Of a DNA stretch of 5,908 nucleotides, positions 1 through 5,537 are shown in pieces. The notes under the pieces are model-generated. The model ran no database searches. It was given only the letters and a program-made list of their open reading frames with translations, and had not been told where the DNA came from. Positions within the stretch are counted from its first letter, which is position 1; each line of letters starts with the position of its first letter. Source of the DNA: Propionibacteriaceae bacterium (GTDB lineage: Bacteria; Actinomycetota; Actinomycetes; Propionibacteriales; Propionibacteriaceae); assembly GCA_031268065.1 (NCBI GenBank), contig JAIRXX010000365.1:1-5908 (forward strand), written 5' to 3'. The position numbers were made by a program, and so were the translations under genes.

Positions 1-197
1 CCATGCCTGGCGTTGTCGTCTCCTTCGAGGTTGCGGAGGGTGCGAAAGTGTCGCGCGGCCAGACGCTGCTGATCCTGGAAGCGATGAAGATGAAGAACGA
101 AATCCGTTCCGAGCGTGACGGCGTGATAGCGAAGTTCCTGGTCTCCGCCGGTTCCCAAGTGCGGCACGGGGAAGCGCTGATGGAGTTCGAGCAGTGA
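1..197 (+). CDS. Biotin carboxyl carrier subunit, 3' end (partial)
   Basis: This is the C-terminal biotinyl domain of a biotin-dependent decarboxylase or carboxylase. The lysine of the AMKM motif (codon at 87-89, preceded by LILE) is the expected biotinylation site, and the swinging biotin arm carries CO2 between the cytoplasmic carboxyltransferase and the membrane subunit. About 65 residues are visible, covering the usual beta-barrel: an MPG turn, EGAKVSRGQ before the motif, and GSQVRHGEAL after it. The ATG at position 3 is probably not the start. The two bases before it end a codon, and biotinyl domains normally read A-P-M-P-G there, so the gene should continue upstream with a Pro/Ala-rich linker. 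Its stop overlaps the next gene's GTG start, which indicates one operon with translational coupling. Because the partner is a Na+-pump beta subunit, a gamma/biotin subunit of a methylmalonyl-CoA, oxaloacetate or glutaconyl-CoA decarboxylase is more likely than a carboxylase carrier; this is inference. Confidence 0.93.
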   Translation, partial: MPGVVVSFEVAEGAKVSRGQTLLILEAMKMKNEIRSERDGVIAKFLVSAGSQVRHGEALMEFEQ

Positions 198-1315
198 ATC
201 CGGACACCGTAAACCAACTCCTGCAAGGCCTGCTCGGCGTCACCTGGCAGTCCTTGCTGATGATCGCCGTTGGTGGTGTGCTGATCGCCCTTGCCATCAT
301 CAAGGAATACGAGCCGTTGCTCCTGCTGCCTATCGGCGCGGGCTGCATCCTCACCAATCTGCCCCTGTCTCCGCTGGTGGCCGAGGACGGCGCGCTGACT
401 TTTCTCTACAACGTCGGAGTGGGAAATGAGCTTTTCCCGCTGCTGATCTTCGTCGGCATCGGCGCGATGACCGATTTCGGGCCGCTGCTGGAGAATCCAC
501 GCATGGTGCTGCTTGGCGCCGCTGGCCAATTCGGCATCTTCCTGACCCTGATCCTGGCCCTCTGCCTGGGGTTCAGCCACGAGGAGGCCGCGTCCATCGG
601 CATCATCGGAGCCATTGACGGCCCGACGTCCATCTATGTCAGCGGCATTCTCGCCCCGAACCTGCTCGGGCCGATCACAGTGGCGGCGTATTCGTATATG
701 TCGCTGGTGCCGATCATCATGCCGCCGGTGATGCGCCTGCTCACCACCAAGGCTGAGCGCTCGATCAAGATGCCCTACTCGCAGCGGGAGATCAGCCAGC
801 GCACCCGAATCCTCTTCCCGATCATCGTCACCATCGTGGTCGGCACGCTGGTGCCCTTCGCCACCCCGCTGATCGGCATGTTGATGCTGGGCAACCTGAT
901 GCGCGAGTCCAAGGTTGTGGAGCGGCTGACGAACGCCTCCGCGAACGAGATGGCGAATGTCGTCACCCTCTTCCTCGGCTTGGCCATCGGCTCGACGATG
1001 AAAGGCGAGTCGTTCATCAAGGTCTCCACCCTGATGATCCTCGGCCTCGGCCTGCTGGCCTTCGTGCTCGACACCGCCGCCGGGGTGCTCTTCGGCAAGC
1101 TGCTCAACTTCTTCTCCGGGGGCAAATTCAACCCGCTCATCGGCGCGGCTGGCATCTCGGCCTTCCCGATGGCCGCCCGAGTCGTCCAGAAAGAAGCCTC
1201 GCGCGAGGACTACAGCAACTTCATCCTGATGCACGCAATGGGCGCGAACGCCGCCGGACAAGTGGCCAGCGTCGTAGCCGGAGGCGTCCTCCTAGCCCTG
1301 ATGGGCGCAGGCTAA
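194..1315 (+). CDS. oadB: Na+-translocating decarboxylase, beta subunit (OadB/MmdB/GcdB family)
   Basis: This integral membrane subunit decarboxylates carboxybiotin and couples this to Na+ export. The 373-residue protein is highly hydrophobic, with many membrane spans. Residues shown to be important in Klebsiella OadB appear in the same order and spacing: the DGPT Asp at 142 (Asp203 there), Tyr168 (Tyr229), and Asn313, Gly317, Ser322 and Arg329 (Asn373, Gly377, Ser382, Arg389). Other family blocks include GAMTDFGPLLENP near 90-102 and the NLMRES segment at 234-239. From memory, 373 residues fits the shorter MmdB/GcdB type better than the roughly 430-residue OadB type, so methylmalonyl-CoA decarboxylase is a reasonable guess; the substrate cannot be read from this subunit. 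Translation starts at GTG 194, inside the stop of the biotin carrier gene (GTGA), with a GGAG ribosome site at 182-185. The alpha and delta subunits are presumably upstream, outside the window. Confidence 0.95.
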   Translation: MNPDTVNQLLQGLLGVTWQSLLMIAVGGVLIALAIIKEYEPLLLLPIGAGCILTNLPLSPLVAEDGALTFLYNVGVGNELFPLLIFVGIGAMTDFGPLLENPRMVLLGAAGQFGIFLTLILALCLGFSHEEAASIGIIGAIDGPTSIYVSGILAPNLLGPITVAAYSYMSLVPIIMPPVMRLLTTKAERSIKMPYSQREISQRTRILFPIIVTIVVGTLVPFATPLIGMLMLGNLMRESKVVERLTNASANEMANVVTLFLGLAIGSTMKGESFIKVSTLMILGLGLLAFVLDTAAGVLFGKLLNFFSGGKFNPLIGAAGISAFPMAARVVQKEASREDYSNFILMHAMGANAAGQVASVVAGGVLLALMGAG

Positions 1316-1321
1316 TGTAAG

Positions 1322-1352
1322 TGCCCCGAGATGAGCGCAGAGCCTTGGGGCA
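1322..1352 (+). other. Stem-loop just after the decarboxylase stop
   Basis: TGCCCC (1322-1327) can pair with GGGGCA (1347-1352) around a 19-nt loop, starting 7 nt after the oadB stop. The right arm can instead pair with GCCCC at 1361-1365. No T-tract follows, so this may be a 3'-end stabilising hairpin, a weak terminator or chance in GC-rich DNA. Confidence 0.25.
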
Positions 1353-1565
1353 AAGGAATCGCCCCGGCGCGGCTACCGATTTCTCGATATCGTCCGAGGC
1401 TTGCGGGAGCAATCCTACCTGGGTGACGACCAAGCCAAGCTCTTGGGTGTGCTTGATTCCATTTCGCCAGCCGTGAAAACGTGGGTCAGCCACGATTCGC
1501 GTGTGCCACAAGTCCTCGCCACCCGCAAAGCCGTAGTCCTCGGACAGCAAACTACCTCGTTCTGA
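1335..1565 (+). pseudogene. Unrecognised open-frame fragment (76 codons, no proper start)
   Basis: The frame is open for 76 codons between a TGA at 1332-1334 and a TGA at 1563-1565. Its translation looks protein-like, for example GYRFLDIVRGLREQSYLGDD (about residues 13-32) followed by a mixed helix/strand pattern. No ATG exists in frame. The first possible start is TTG at 1401, with no clear ribosome site. An ATG at 1331 opens a different frame that closes after 31 codons, so a frameshift joining it to this frame is possible. Codon use is less G/C-biased at third positions than in the neighbouring decarboxylase gene, which suits a decaying or foreign fragment. A U-tract terminator begins only 15 nt after the stop, the place expected for the 3' end of a real gene. 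I do not recognise the family, and chance remains possible. Confidence 0.3.
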
Positions 1566-1580
1566 AAAGGAAAAGAAAAG

Positions 1581-1616
1581 CAGATCCGAATGTTTGCGAG
1601 ATCTGGGGGCTTTTTT
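1581..1616 (+). terminator. Rho-independent terminator of the rightward (decarboxylase) operon
   Basis: CAGATC (1581-1586) pairs with GATCTG (1600-1605), followed by GGGGC and six T's (1611-1616). An A-rich stretch precedes the stem, so weak activity for leftward transcripts is also possible. It lies 265 nt after oadB and 15 nt after the unrecognised open frame, facing the convergent pnp gene. Confidence 0.75.
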
Positions 1617-1673
1617 GTTGCGCTAGACCAGATCACTCCCGTGGGAATCCGTGCCAAACGCAGCCCGCTCATA

Positions 1674-1717
1674 AAGCGGAGAGTCCCCCGGCTGGAACGC
1701 CGAGGGACTCTCTGCTT
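1674..1717 (-). terminator. Strong hairpin terminator at the 3' end of rpsO-pnp
   Basis: The arms 1674-1692 and 1699-1717 form about 18 pairs around a six-base loop (TGGAAC). One C-A mismatch (1688/1703) and one G-T pair (1678/1713) are the only flaws. It begins 23 nt beyond the pnp stop. On the minus strand the stem ends in CTTTAT, a short U-rich tail, so it best fits a pnp terminator and a 3' block to exonucleases. It could also stop any rightward transcript that passes the 1581-1616 terminator. Confidence 0.75.
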
Positions 1718-1739
1718 CGTCTAGGGCTAGGCCTTATCC

Positions 1740-3926
1740 TTATCCTTCGTCTACGACTGGGATCAGGCTGAGCTTGCCCTTGTCGTCTATGTCGGCAATC
1801 TCCACCTGGAGCTTCTGGCCGACGCTCACCACGTCTTCGACGTTCTCCACCCTTGCGCCACCTGCCAGCGCCCGCAGCTTGGAGATGTGGAGCAGTCCGT
1901 CCTTGCCCGGCAGCAGGGAGACGAATGCGCCGAAGGGCATCAGTTTCACCACAGTGCCCAGGTAGCGCTCGCCCACCTGCGGCATGGTCGGGTTGGCGAT
2001 GGCGTTGATCAGGCTCCGCGCCGCCTCGGCGGCATCGCCGTTGTCAGCGCCGATGTAGATGGTGCCGTCCTCCTCGATGGAGATGTTGGCGCCGGTGTCT
2101 TCCTGGATTTGGTTGATCATCTTGCCCTTGGGACCAATCACCTCTCCGATCTTGTCCACCGGAATCTTCGTGGTGATGATCCTCGGCGCGTAGGGACTCA
2201 TCTCATCCGGGGTGTCGATAGCCTCAGCCATCACTTCGAGCAGCGTGAGCCGTGCCTCCTTGGCCTGCAGCAGGGCCGCCGCCAGCACCTCGGCTGGGAT
2301 GCCGTTGAGCTTGGTGTCCAGTTGCAGCGCGGTGACGAAATCCCTAGTCCCGGCGACTTTGAAGTCCATGTCGCCCAGGGCGTCCTCAGCGCCAAGGATG
2401 TCGGTGAGCGCGACGTATTTCGTCTCGCCATCGATTTCCTCGCTCATCAGGCCCATTGCGATGCCAGCGACCGGCGCCTTCAACGGCACACCGGCGTTGA
2501 GCAGCGACAGCGTGGACGCGCACACCGAACCCATCGAGGTGGAACCGTTGGAACCCAACGCCTCCGAAACCTGGCGGATGGCGTAAGGGAATTCCTCGCG
2601 CTTGGGCAGCACCGGGACGAGCGCCCGCTCAGCCAGCGCCCCGTGCCCGATCTCGCGGCGCTTAGGGGAACCGACCCGGCCCGTCTCACCGGTGGAGTAC
2701 GGCGGGAAGTTGTAATTGTGCATGTAGCGCTTGCTGGTCTCCGGGGCCAACGTGTCGAGCTTCTGCTCCATGTCGAGCATGTTCAACGTGGTCACGCCCA
2801 GAATCTGCGTCTCGCCGCGCTGGAAGAGCGCCGAGCCATGCACGCGCGGCAGCACGCCGACCTCGGCGGACAGCGTGCGGATATCCCTGACCCCGCGCCC
2901 GTCGATGCGCACATGCTCGGTGAGCGTGCGGTGGCGGACGATCTTCTTGGTCAGCGCCCGGAAAGCGCCGGTGATGTCTTTCTCCTGGCCAGCCAGCCGT
3001 TCGGCCAATTCCTGTTGGACCTCGGCCAGCAGCGCCTCGGTGGAAGTCTCCCGCTCCACCTTGCCGGGAACGGCCATGACTACCTTCAGCCGGTCGGTGG
3101 CGACTTCGGCCACTGCGGCGTAGGCGTCCTCGGTGTAGTCGAGGAAGATCGGCATCGGCTCCACCGGCTTGGGCGCTCTCGCCGCCAACTCGGCCTGCGC
3201 GTCGCAGAGCTGCTTGATGAACGACTTTGCGGCTTCCAGGCCCTCGGCGACGATTTCCTCTGTCGGGGCGGTCTTCCCGGCCCGGATCAGGTCGAGGGTG
3301 CCCTCGGTGGACTCGGCCTCGACCATCATGATCGCCACATCGCCGTCCGGAAGGACGCGACCGGCAACCACCATGTCGAAGGTGGCCTGCTCGACTTGCT
3401 CCACAGTCGGGAAGCACACCCACTGATTTCCGATCAGCGCCACCCGCACGCCGCCGACTGGGCCGGTGAACGGCAGGCCAGCCATCGTGGTCGAGCAGGA
3501 GCCGGCGTTGATGGCGAGCACGTCGTACATGACGTTCGGATTCAGCGCCATCACGGTGACGACGACCTGGACCTCATTGCGCAGCCCTTTGACGAAACAT
3601 GGGCGCAGCGGGCGGTCAATCAGGCGGGCGGCGAGGATCGCGCCCTCGCTGGGACGGCCTTCGCGGCGGAAGAACGAGCCGGGGATGCGCCCAGCGGCGT
3701 ACATGCGCTCTTCGACGTCGACCGTCAGCGGGAAGAAGTCGATGGCGTCGCGCGGATGCTTCTGCGCGGTGGTGGCGGACAGCAACATGGTGTCGCCATC
3801 CAAATAGACGGACACCGAACCGCCTGCCTGGCGGGCCAGCAGGCCCGTCTCGAAGCGTACGGTGTGTTTTCCGAAGTCGCCATTGTCTATGACGGCCTCG
3901 ACGGATTGCAGGTCAGTGCCTTGCAT
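1740..3926 (-). CDS. pnp: Polyribonucleotide nucleotidyltransferase (PNPase)
   Basis: PNPase is a trimeric 3'-to-5' phosphorolytic exoribonuclease that also adds RNA tails; it acts in cytoplasmic mRNA decay and may also make RNA tails in actinobacteria. The 728 residues show the full architecture: first RNase PH domain (about 12-150, with [20 protein letters not shown] at 64-83), an alpha-helical linker (about 240-325), second RNase PH domain (about 340-560), a KH domain (about 583-640, GPKG at 598-601) and an S1 domain (about 650-724). Asp509 and Asp515 in LTDILGAED match E. coli Asp486 and Asp492, so the enzyme should be active. The ATG at 3926-3924 has an AAAGGA ribosome site on the minus strand (3938-3933). 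The gene follows rpsO by 204 nt on the same strand, and a strong hairpin follows the TAA stop. It is probably read both from the rpsO promoter and from a local one, but I see no convincing promoter box in the spacer. Confidence 0.98.
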   Translation of the reverse strand: MQGTDLQSVEAVIDNGDFGKHTVRFETGLLARQAGGSVSVYLDGDTMLLSATTAQKHPRDAIDFFPLTVDVEERMYAAGRIPGSFFRREGRPSEGAILAARLIDRPLRPCFVKGLRNEVQVVVTVMALNPNVMYDVLAINAGSCSTTMAGLPFTGPVGGVRVALIGNQWVCFPTVEQVEQATFDMVVAGRVLPDGDVAIMMVEAESTEGTLDLIRAGKTAPTEEIVAEGLEAAKSFIKQLCDAQAELAARAPKPVEPMPIFLDYTEDAYAAVAEVATDRLKVVMAVPGKVERETSTEALLAEVQQELAERLAGQEKDITGAFRALTKKIVRHRTLTEHVRIDGRGVRDIRTLSAEVGVLPRVHGSALFQRGETQILGVTTLNMLDMEQKLDTLAPETSKRYMHNYNFPPYSTGETGRVGSPKRREIGHGALAERALVPVLPKREEFPYAIRQVSEALGSNGSTSMGSVCASTLSLLNAGVPLKAPVAGIAMGLMSEEIDGETKYVALTDILGAEDALGDMDFKVAGTRDFVTALQLDTKLNGIPAEVLAAALLQAKEARLTLLEVMAEAIDTPDEMSPYAPRIITTKIPVDKIGEVIGPKGKMINQIQEDTGANISIEEDGTIYIGADNGDAAEAARSLINAIANPTMPQVGERYLGTVVKLMPFGAFVSLLPGKDGLLHISKLRALAGGARVENVEDVVSVGQKLQVEIADIDDKGKLSLIPVVDEG

Positions 3927-3978
3927 GGATTTTCCTTTCGGTCACCCCACGCCACCTGGCTATCCGGTCTTCGATCGA

Positions 3979-4017
3979 GACTCGCGGGATTGGGGGAACT
4001 CCCCTGGCCCGAGAGTC
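3979..4017 (-). promoter_or_regulatory. Stem-loop in the rpsO-pnp spacer (possible RNase III / PNPase control site)
   Basis: Read on the minus strand, GACTC (4017-4013) pairs with GAGTC (3983-3979), and CGGG (4011-4008) pairs with CCCG (3988-3985) after a one-base mismatch. Beyond an internal loop, GGGG (4004-4001) pairs with CCCC (3996-3993) around AGTT. The stem-loop ends 52 nt upstream of the pnp start codon. In E. coli and Streptomyces the rpsO-pnp spacer contains a hairpin cut by RNase III, and in E. coli this cut lets PNPase repress its own mRNA. Position and shape fit that role, but the function here is inferred. Confidence 0.6.
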
Positions 4018-4130
4018 ACTACCGAGGACCGACATTGCCAGCGGCTAGCGTGGGCGTTTTCTAACAGTCTAGTGGTTGTGGGCACGGCAAACAGGAGCAG
4101 CCCGCAGGCCACCCCTTGCCATGTCATGTT

Positions 4131-4394
4131 TCACCGACGCAAACCCAGCCGGGAGATCAGCGAACGATAATGCTCAATGTCATTCTTGGCGACGTAATTG
4201 AGCAGACGACGACGTTGCCCCACCAGCAGCATCAGGCCACGGCGCGAGTGATGGTCGCCCTTGTGGACCTTGAGATGTTCGGTGAGGTGGGAGATTCGCT
4301 TGGTAAGCAGCGCGATCTGCACATCCGGAGAACCAGTGTCGCCGGGCTTCGTCGCGTACTCGTCAATGATCTTCTTCTTGGTGTCAGCATCCAT
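4131..4394 (-). CDS. rpsO: 30S ribosomal protein S15
   Basis: S15 is an early 16S rRNA-binding protein of the small subunit platform. The 87-residue product has the family hallmarks: [16 protein letters not shown] (19-34), [18 protein letters not shown] (37-54), then the RRRLLNYV helix and the terminal [11 protein letters not shown]. An upstream ATG in frame at 4454 would add 20 residues. The ATG at 4394-4392 is preferred because the family begins there and a GGAAGG ribosome site precedes it by 9 nt. The usual length is about 88-89 residues, so the protein is complete. It is followed by pnp in the widely conserved rpsO-pnp order. Its upstream leader carries paired repeats that may serve S15 autoregulation. 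Confidence 0.98.
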   Translation of the reverse strand: MDADTKKKIIDEYATKPGDTGSPDVQIALLTKRISHLTEHLKVHKGDHHSRRGLMLLVGQRRRLLNYVAKNDIEHYRSLISRLGLRR

Positions 4395-4403
4395 GCGCTG
4401 TAC

Positions 4404-4409
4404 CCTTCC
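4404..4409 (-). promoter_or_regulatory. rpsO ribosome binding site
   Basis: GGAAGG on the minus strand lies 9 nt before the ATG at 4394. It selects this start over the in-frame ATG at 4454, and it directly adjoins the second GAGATTGG leader repeat. Confidence 0.8.
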
Positions 4410-4458
4410 AATCTCGTTGCGCGGCGCTCCCCAATCTCTGCGAGATTTGACCATTGGG
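4408..4458 (-). promoter_or_regulatory. rpsO leader with duplicated element and alternative pairings
   Basis: On the minus strand GAGATTGG occurs twice, at 4438-4431 and 4415-4408, the second running into the GGAAGG ribosome site. One upstream AATCTCG (4447-4441) can pair with either copy: six pairs with the near copy around a 3-nt GCA turn, or seven pairs with the far copy (CGAGATT, 4416-4410), which would mask the ribosome site. In addition CCCAAT (4458-4453) can pair with ATTGGG (4435-4430). These pairings exclude each other, as expected of a translational switch. S15 is known to repress its own mRNA through structurally unrelated leaders in several phyla. That this leader is such an element is inference. 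Confidence 0.45.
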
Positions 4459-4485
4459 ATCGTGGAAAGCTCTTTCGCATCCGCG

Positions 4486-4499
4486 GCCGTTTTAACGGC
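4486..4499. repeat. Inverted repeat GCCGTT-TT-AACGGC near the rpsO transcription start
   Basis: This perfect six-base inverted repeat with a 2-bp centre lies about 7 bp downstream of the rpsO -10 box, so it overlaps the expected +1 region. It could be an operator for a dimeric regulator, or a hairpin capping the 5' end of the mRNA (five pairs with a UAAA loop). The sequence does not separate these options. Confidence 0.35.
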
Positions 4500-4505
4500 T
4501 CGCCC

Positions 4506-4511
4506 ATTTTA
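4506..4511 (-). promoter_or_regulatory. Candidate rpsO promoter -10 box (TAAAAT)
   Basis: TAAAAT on the minus strand matches TATAAT at five of six positions and stands out in GC-rich DNA. It would start a leader of about 105 nt. No good -35 hexamer is visible at 16-18 bp; the nearest poor match is TTCGCG at about 19 bp. A strong -10 with a weak -35 is common in actinobacteria. Confidence 0.5.
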
Positions 4512-4584
4512 CGCCGATTTCCGCTCCCGGCGCGAATCGCCGCCGTACTTCTTCCACCAGCCCGGAACCTAGGCGCTGAGGAAA

Positions 4585-4601
4585 CCGGAGCTATCCTCCG
4601 G
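4585..4601 (-). terminator. Hairpin with short U run downstream of the HTH fragment
   Basis: CCGGAG and CTCCGG form a perfect six-base stem around CTATC on the plus strand. Read leftward the stem is followed by only three T's. It lies about 55 nt after the stop of the minus-strand HTH fragment and about 75 bp before the rpsO -10 box, so it could insulate rpsO from upstream transcription. It is a weak candidate. Confidence 0.35.
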
Positions 4602-4623
4602 GCGATGGAGTCGGGGGGTATTG

Positions 4624-4652
4624 CGAACCGTGGAGGTTCGGGAGTGTTCCCG
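4624..4652 (-). other. Overlapping small hairpins just after the HTH fragment stop
   Basis: CGAACC/GGTTCG (4624-4629 with 4635-4640, five-base loop) and CGGGA/TCCCG (4639-4643 with 4648-4652, four-base loop) share two bases, so the full stems exclude each other. They lie directly beyond the stop at 4657-4659. With no T-tract, they may be 3' end structures or remains of a recombination site. Confidence 0.25.
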
Positions 4653-4656
4653 CCAG

Positions 4657-4899
4657 TCAAACTAGTTGGGAGACGCGGCCTTTCGACACGCCCAGCACAC
4701 AGGCCGTGTCCGCGACTGACAGCCCTTGCGCCCTGAGCTTCCGCACGACCTCGCGCATCCGCTGACCGGCTTCCAGCTGAGCTGCGGCGGCGGCCTTGCT
4801 GGCTTTCTTGGCCCGTCGCACGTCGTCAAGCACACCGCCAAGGTCGGGGACGATTTCTATCTTCCATGCGCCATGATCGGTATCGACCCGACCTCCGGC
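4657..4899 (-). pseudogene. 5'-truncated helix-turn-helix protein, probable HicB-like antitoxin remnant
   Basis: A minus-strand frame is open for 80 codons, from just after a TAG at 4902-4900 to a TGA at 4659-4657. It encodes a strand-like KIEIVPDL segment (13-20), a long charged and alanine-rich helix (about 23-55), and a terminal HTH (about 58-80) ending GVSKGRVSQLV. The order of short strand, linker helix, then a GLSVADTACVLGVS-type HTH at the extreme C-terminus resembles actinobacterial proteins annotated as HicB-family antitoxins; this match is from memory. The N-terminal half, about 50 residues in that family, is missing. No ATG, GTG or TTG occurs before GTG 4833, which lacks a clear ribosome site. 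No toxin gene is visible next to it. The fragment is therefore most likely a decayed antitoxin gene. A short protein made from GTG 4833 and consisting mainly of the HTH cannot be excluded. Confidence 0.6.
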
Positions 4900-4969
4900 C
4901 TAAACCTGGCCGGGGCAGCGACGGCAGATAACCAGACGATCTTGAAAGCCAACGAAAGGGGAAGGGAAA

Positions 4970-5329
4970 ATGATCGACTGGACCGCCATCGTGTCCGCGC
5001 TGCTGTCCGCCGCACTCTCCGGCTCGCTGGTGGGCGCTGTGCTCAATCACAGAACGTCACGACACAAACCGCAGATCGAGCGGGAGGCGGCAGCGGTCAG
5101 CAACGCCGAAAAGTCAGCCGACATGGCCCTAGAAATAGCCGAGCGGCTGAGCGGCGAGGTGGACAAACTACGGACGCAACTGGTCGTGCTGGAAGAGAAG
5201 TTGAGCCGGTTGACTGCCGAGAAAAGCATGTGGCAGCGCTGGGCCAGCCAAGTGCGCGACGACTGGCCGACCATGCGCCAAGCCGAGACCCCACCACCGC
5301 TGCCGACCAAAACAGACGCCGGGCAGTGA
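4970..5329 (+). CDS. Small membrane-anchored coiled-coil protein, phage-like
   Basis: The 119-residue product has an N-terminal hydrophobic segment (about 4-25, WTAIVSALLSAALSGSLVGA), a basic stretch after it (27-34, NHRTSRHK), and a long charged helix with heptad-like leucines (about 36-88, including VDKLRTQLVVLEEKLSRL). A Trp-rich patch (WQRWASQVRDDW, 88-99) and a Pro-rich tail follow. The ATG is preceded by a strong purine-rich ribosome site (GGAAGGG, 4960-4966). This design, one membrane helix followed by a coiled coil, recurs in small proteins near lysis or tail genes of actinobacteriophages, where some are called holin-like. No catalytic motif is present, and no other phage gene lies in the window, so function is unassigned and phage origin is inference. 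The next gene on the same strand starts about 200 nt later. Confidence 0.7.
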   Translation: MIDWTAIVSALLSAALSGSLVGAVLNHRTSRHKPQIEREAAAVSNAEKSADMALEIAERLSGEVDKLRTQLVVLEEKLSRLTAEKSMWQRWASQVRDDWPTMRQAETPPPLPTKTDAGQ

Positions 5330-5405
5330 CCAGCGCAGGCAGCGAGGCCCGCCGTAGAAACGTATGCCTAACTCCCCACAGCGAAAACAAAGAAAACAGC
5401 CACTG

Positions 5406-5427
5406 GCCCTGCCTATTCGGCATGGGC
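5406..5427. other. Stem-loop in the spacer before the lipoprotein gene
   Basis: GCCC-TGCC (5406-5413) pairs with GGCA-t-GGGC (5419-5427) around TATTC with one bulged T. Rightward there is no T-tract; leftward the stem is followed within about 10 nt by a T-rich stretch. It might end transcription of the coiled-coil gene, or be a leftward terminator for a gene no longer present. The rest of 5330-5498 holds no supported gene. TACACT at 5430-5435 is a possible -10 box without a convincing -35. Confidence 0.3.
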
Positions 5428-5441
5428 GATACACTCGCGGT

Positions 5442-5498
5442 ATGAGCCTGCGAAATTCCAGTCCGGCATCGGATGGAAAAACCGTTGGGCGACGATGA
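5442..5498 (+). other. 18-codon upstream ORF abutting a possible lipoprotein start
   Basis: The ATG at 5442 reads 18 codons (MSLRNSSPASDGKTVGRR) to a TGA at 5496-5498. That stop is directly followed by an ATG at 5499 in the lipoprotein frame. No clear ribosome site precedes it. It may be a leader peptide, or chance. Confidence 0.2.
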
Positions 5499-5537
5499 AT
5501 GAAAGTGCGGAATCCACATGCTGAAAGCGGGGTAGAA

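Noticed and set aside
1887..4064. 725-codon plus-strand open frame antisense to pnp
   Set aside because: It is the shadow of pnp, which has strong family identity. The translation is rich in His, Arg, Gly and Gln, as expected from antisense reading of GC-rich coding DNA.
4018..4130. A dedicated pnp promoter in the rpsO-pnp spacer (TAGACT or TGTTAG near 4060-4075)
   Set aside because: The candidate -10 boxes have no acceptable -35 partner at normal spacing, so the evidence is too weak to annotate.
4395..4454. Upstream ATG 4454 as the rpsO start, adding 20 residues
   Set aside because: S15 homologues start near the ATG at 4394, which has a well-placed GGAAGG. The extra residues read through the structured leader.
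4624..4656. GGTTCG near 4635 resembling a tRNA T-arm and hence a possible attachment site
   Set aside because: The flanking bases do not form a T-stem around a seven-base loop, and no acceptor or anticodon arm can be built on either strand.
4726..5445. 239-codon plus-strand frame spanning the HTH fragment and the coiled-coil gene
   Set aside because: It has low-complexity, Arg/Gly/Thr-rich content, no ribosome site at the ATG, and covers two better supported frames.
5412..5519. Short minus-strand frame from GTG 5519 to TAG 5412
   Set aside because: It has no ribosome site, its stop lies inside a hairpin loop, and its length is easily reached by chance.
5372..5524. 50-codon plus-strand open frame with a fairly protein-like, Trp-containing translation
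   Set aside because: It has no start codon before ATG 5494 and crosses a hairpin and the lipoprotein leader. I could not match it to any family, although a gene fragment is not excluded.
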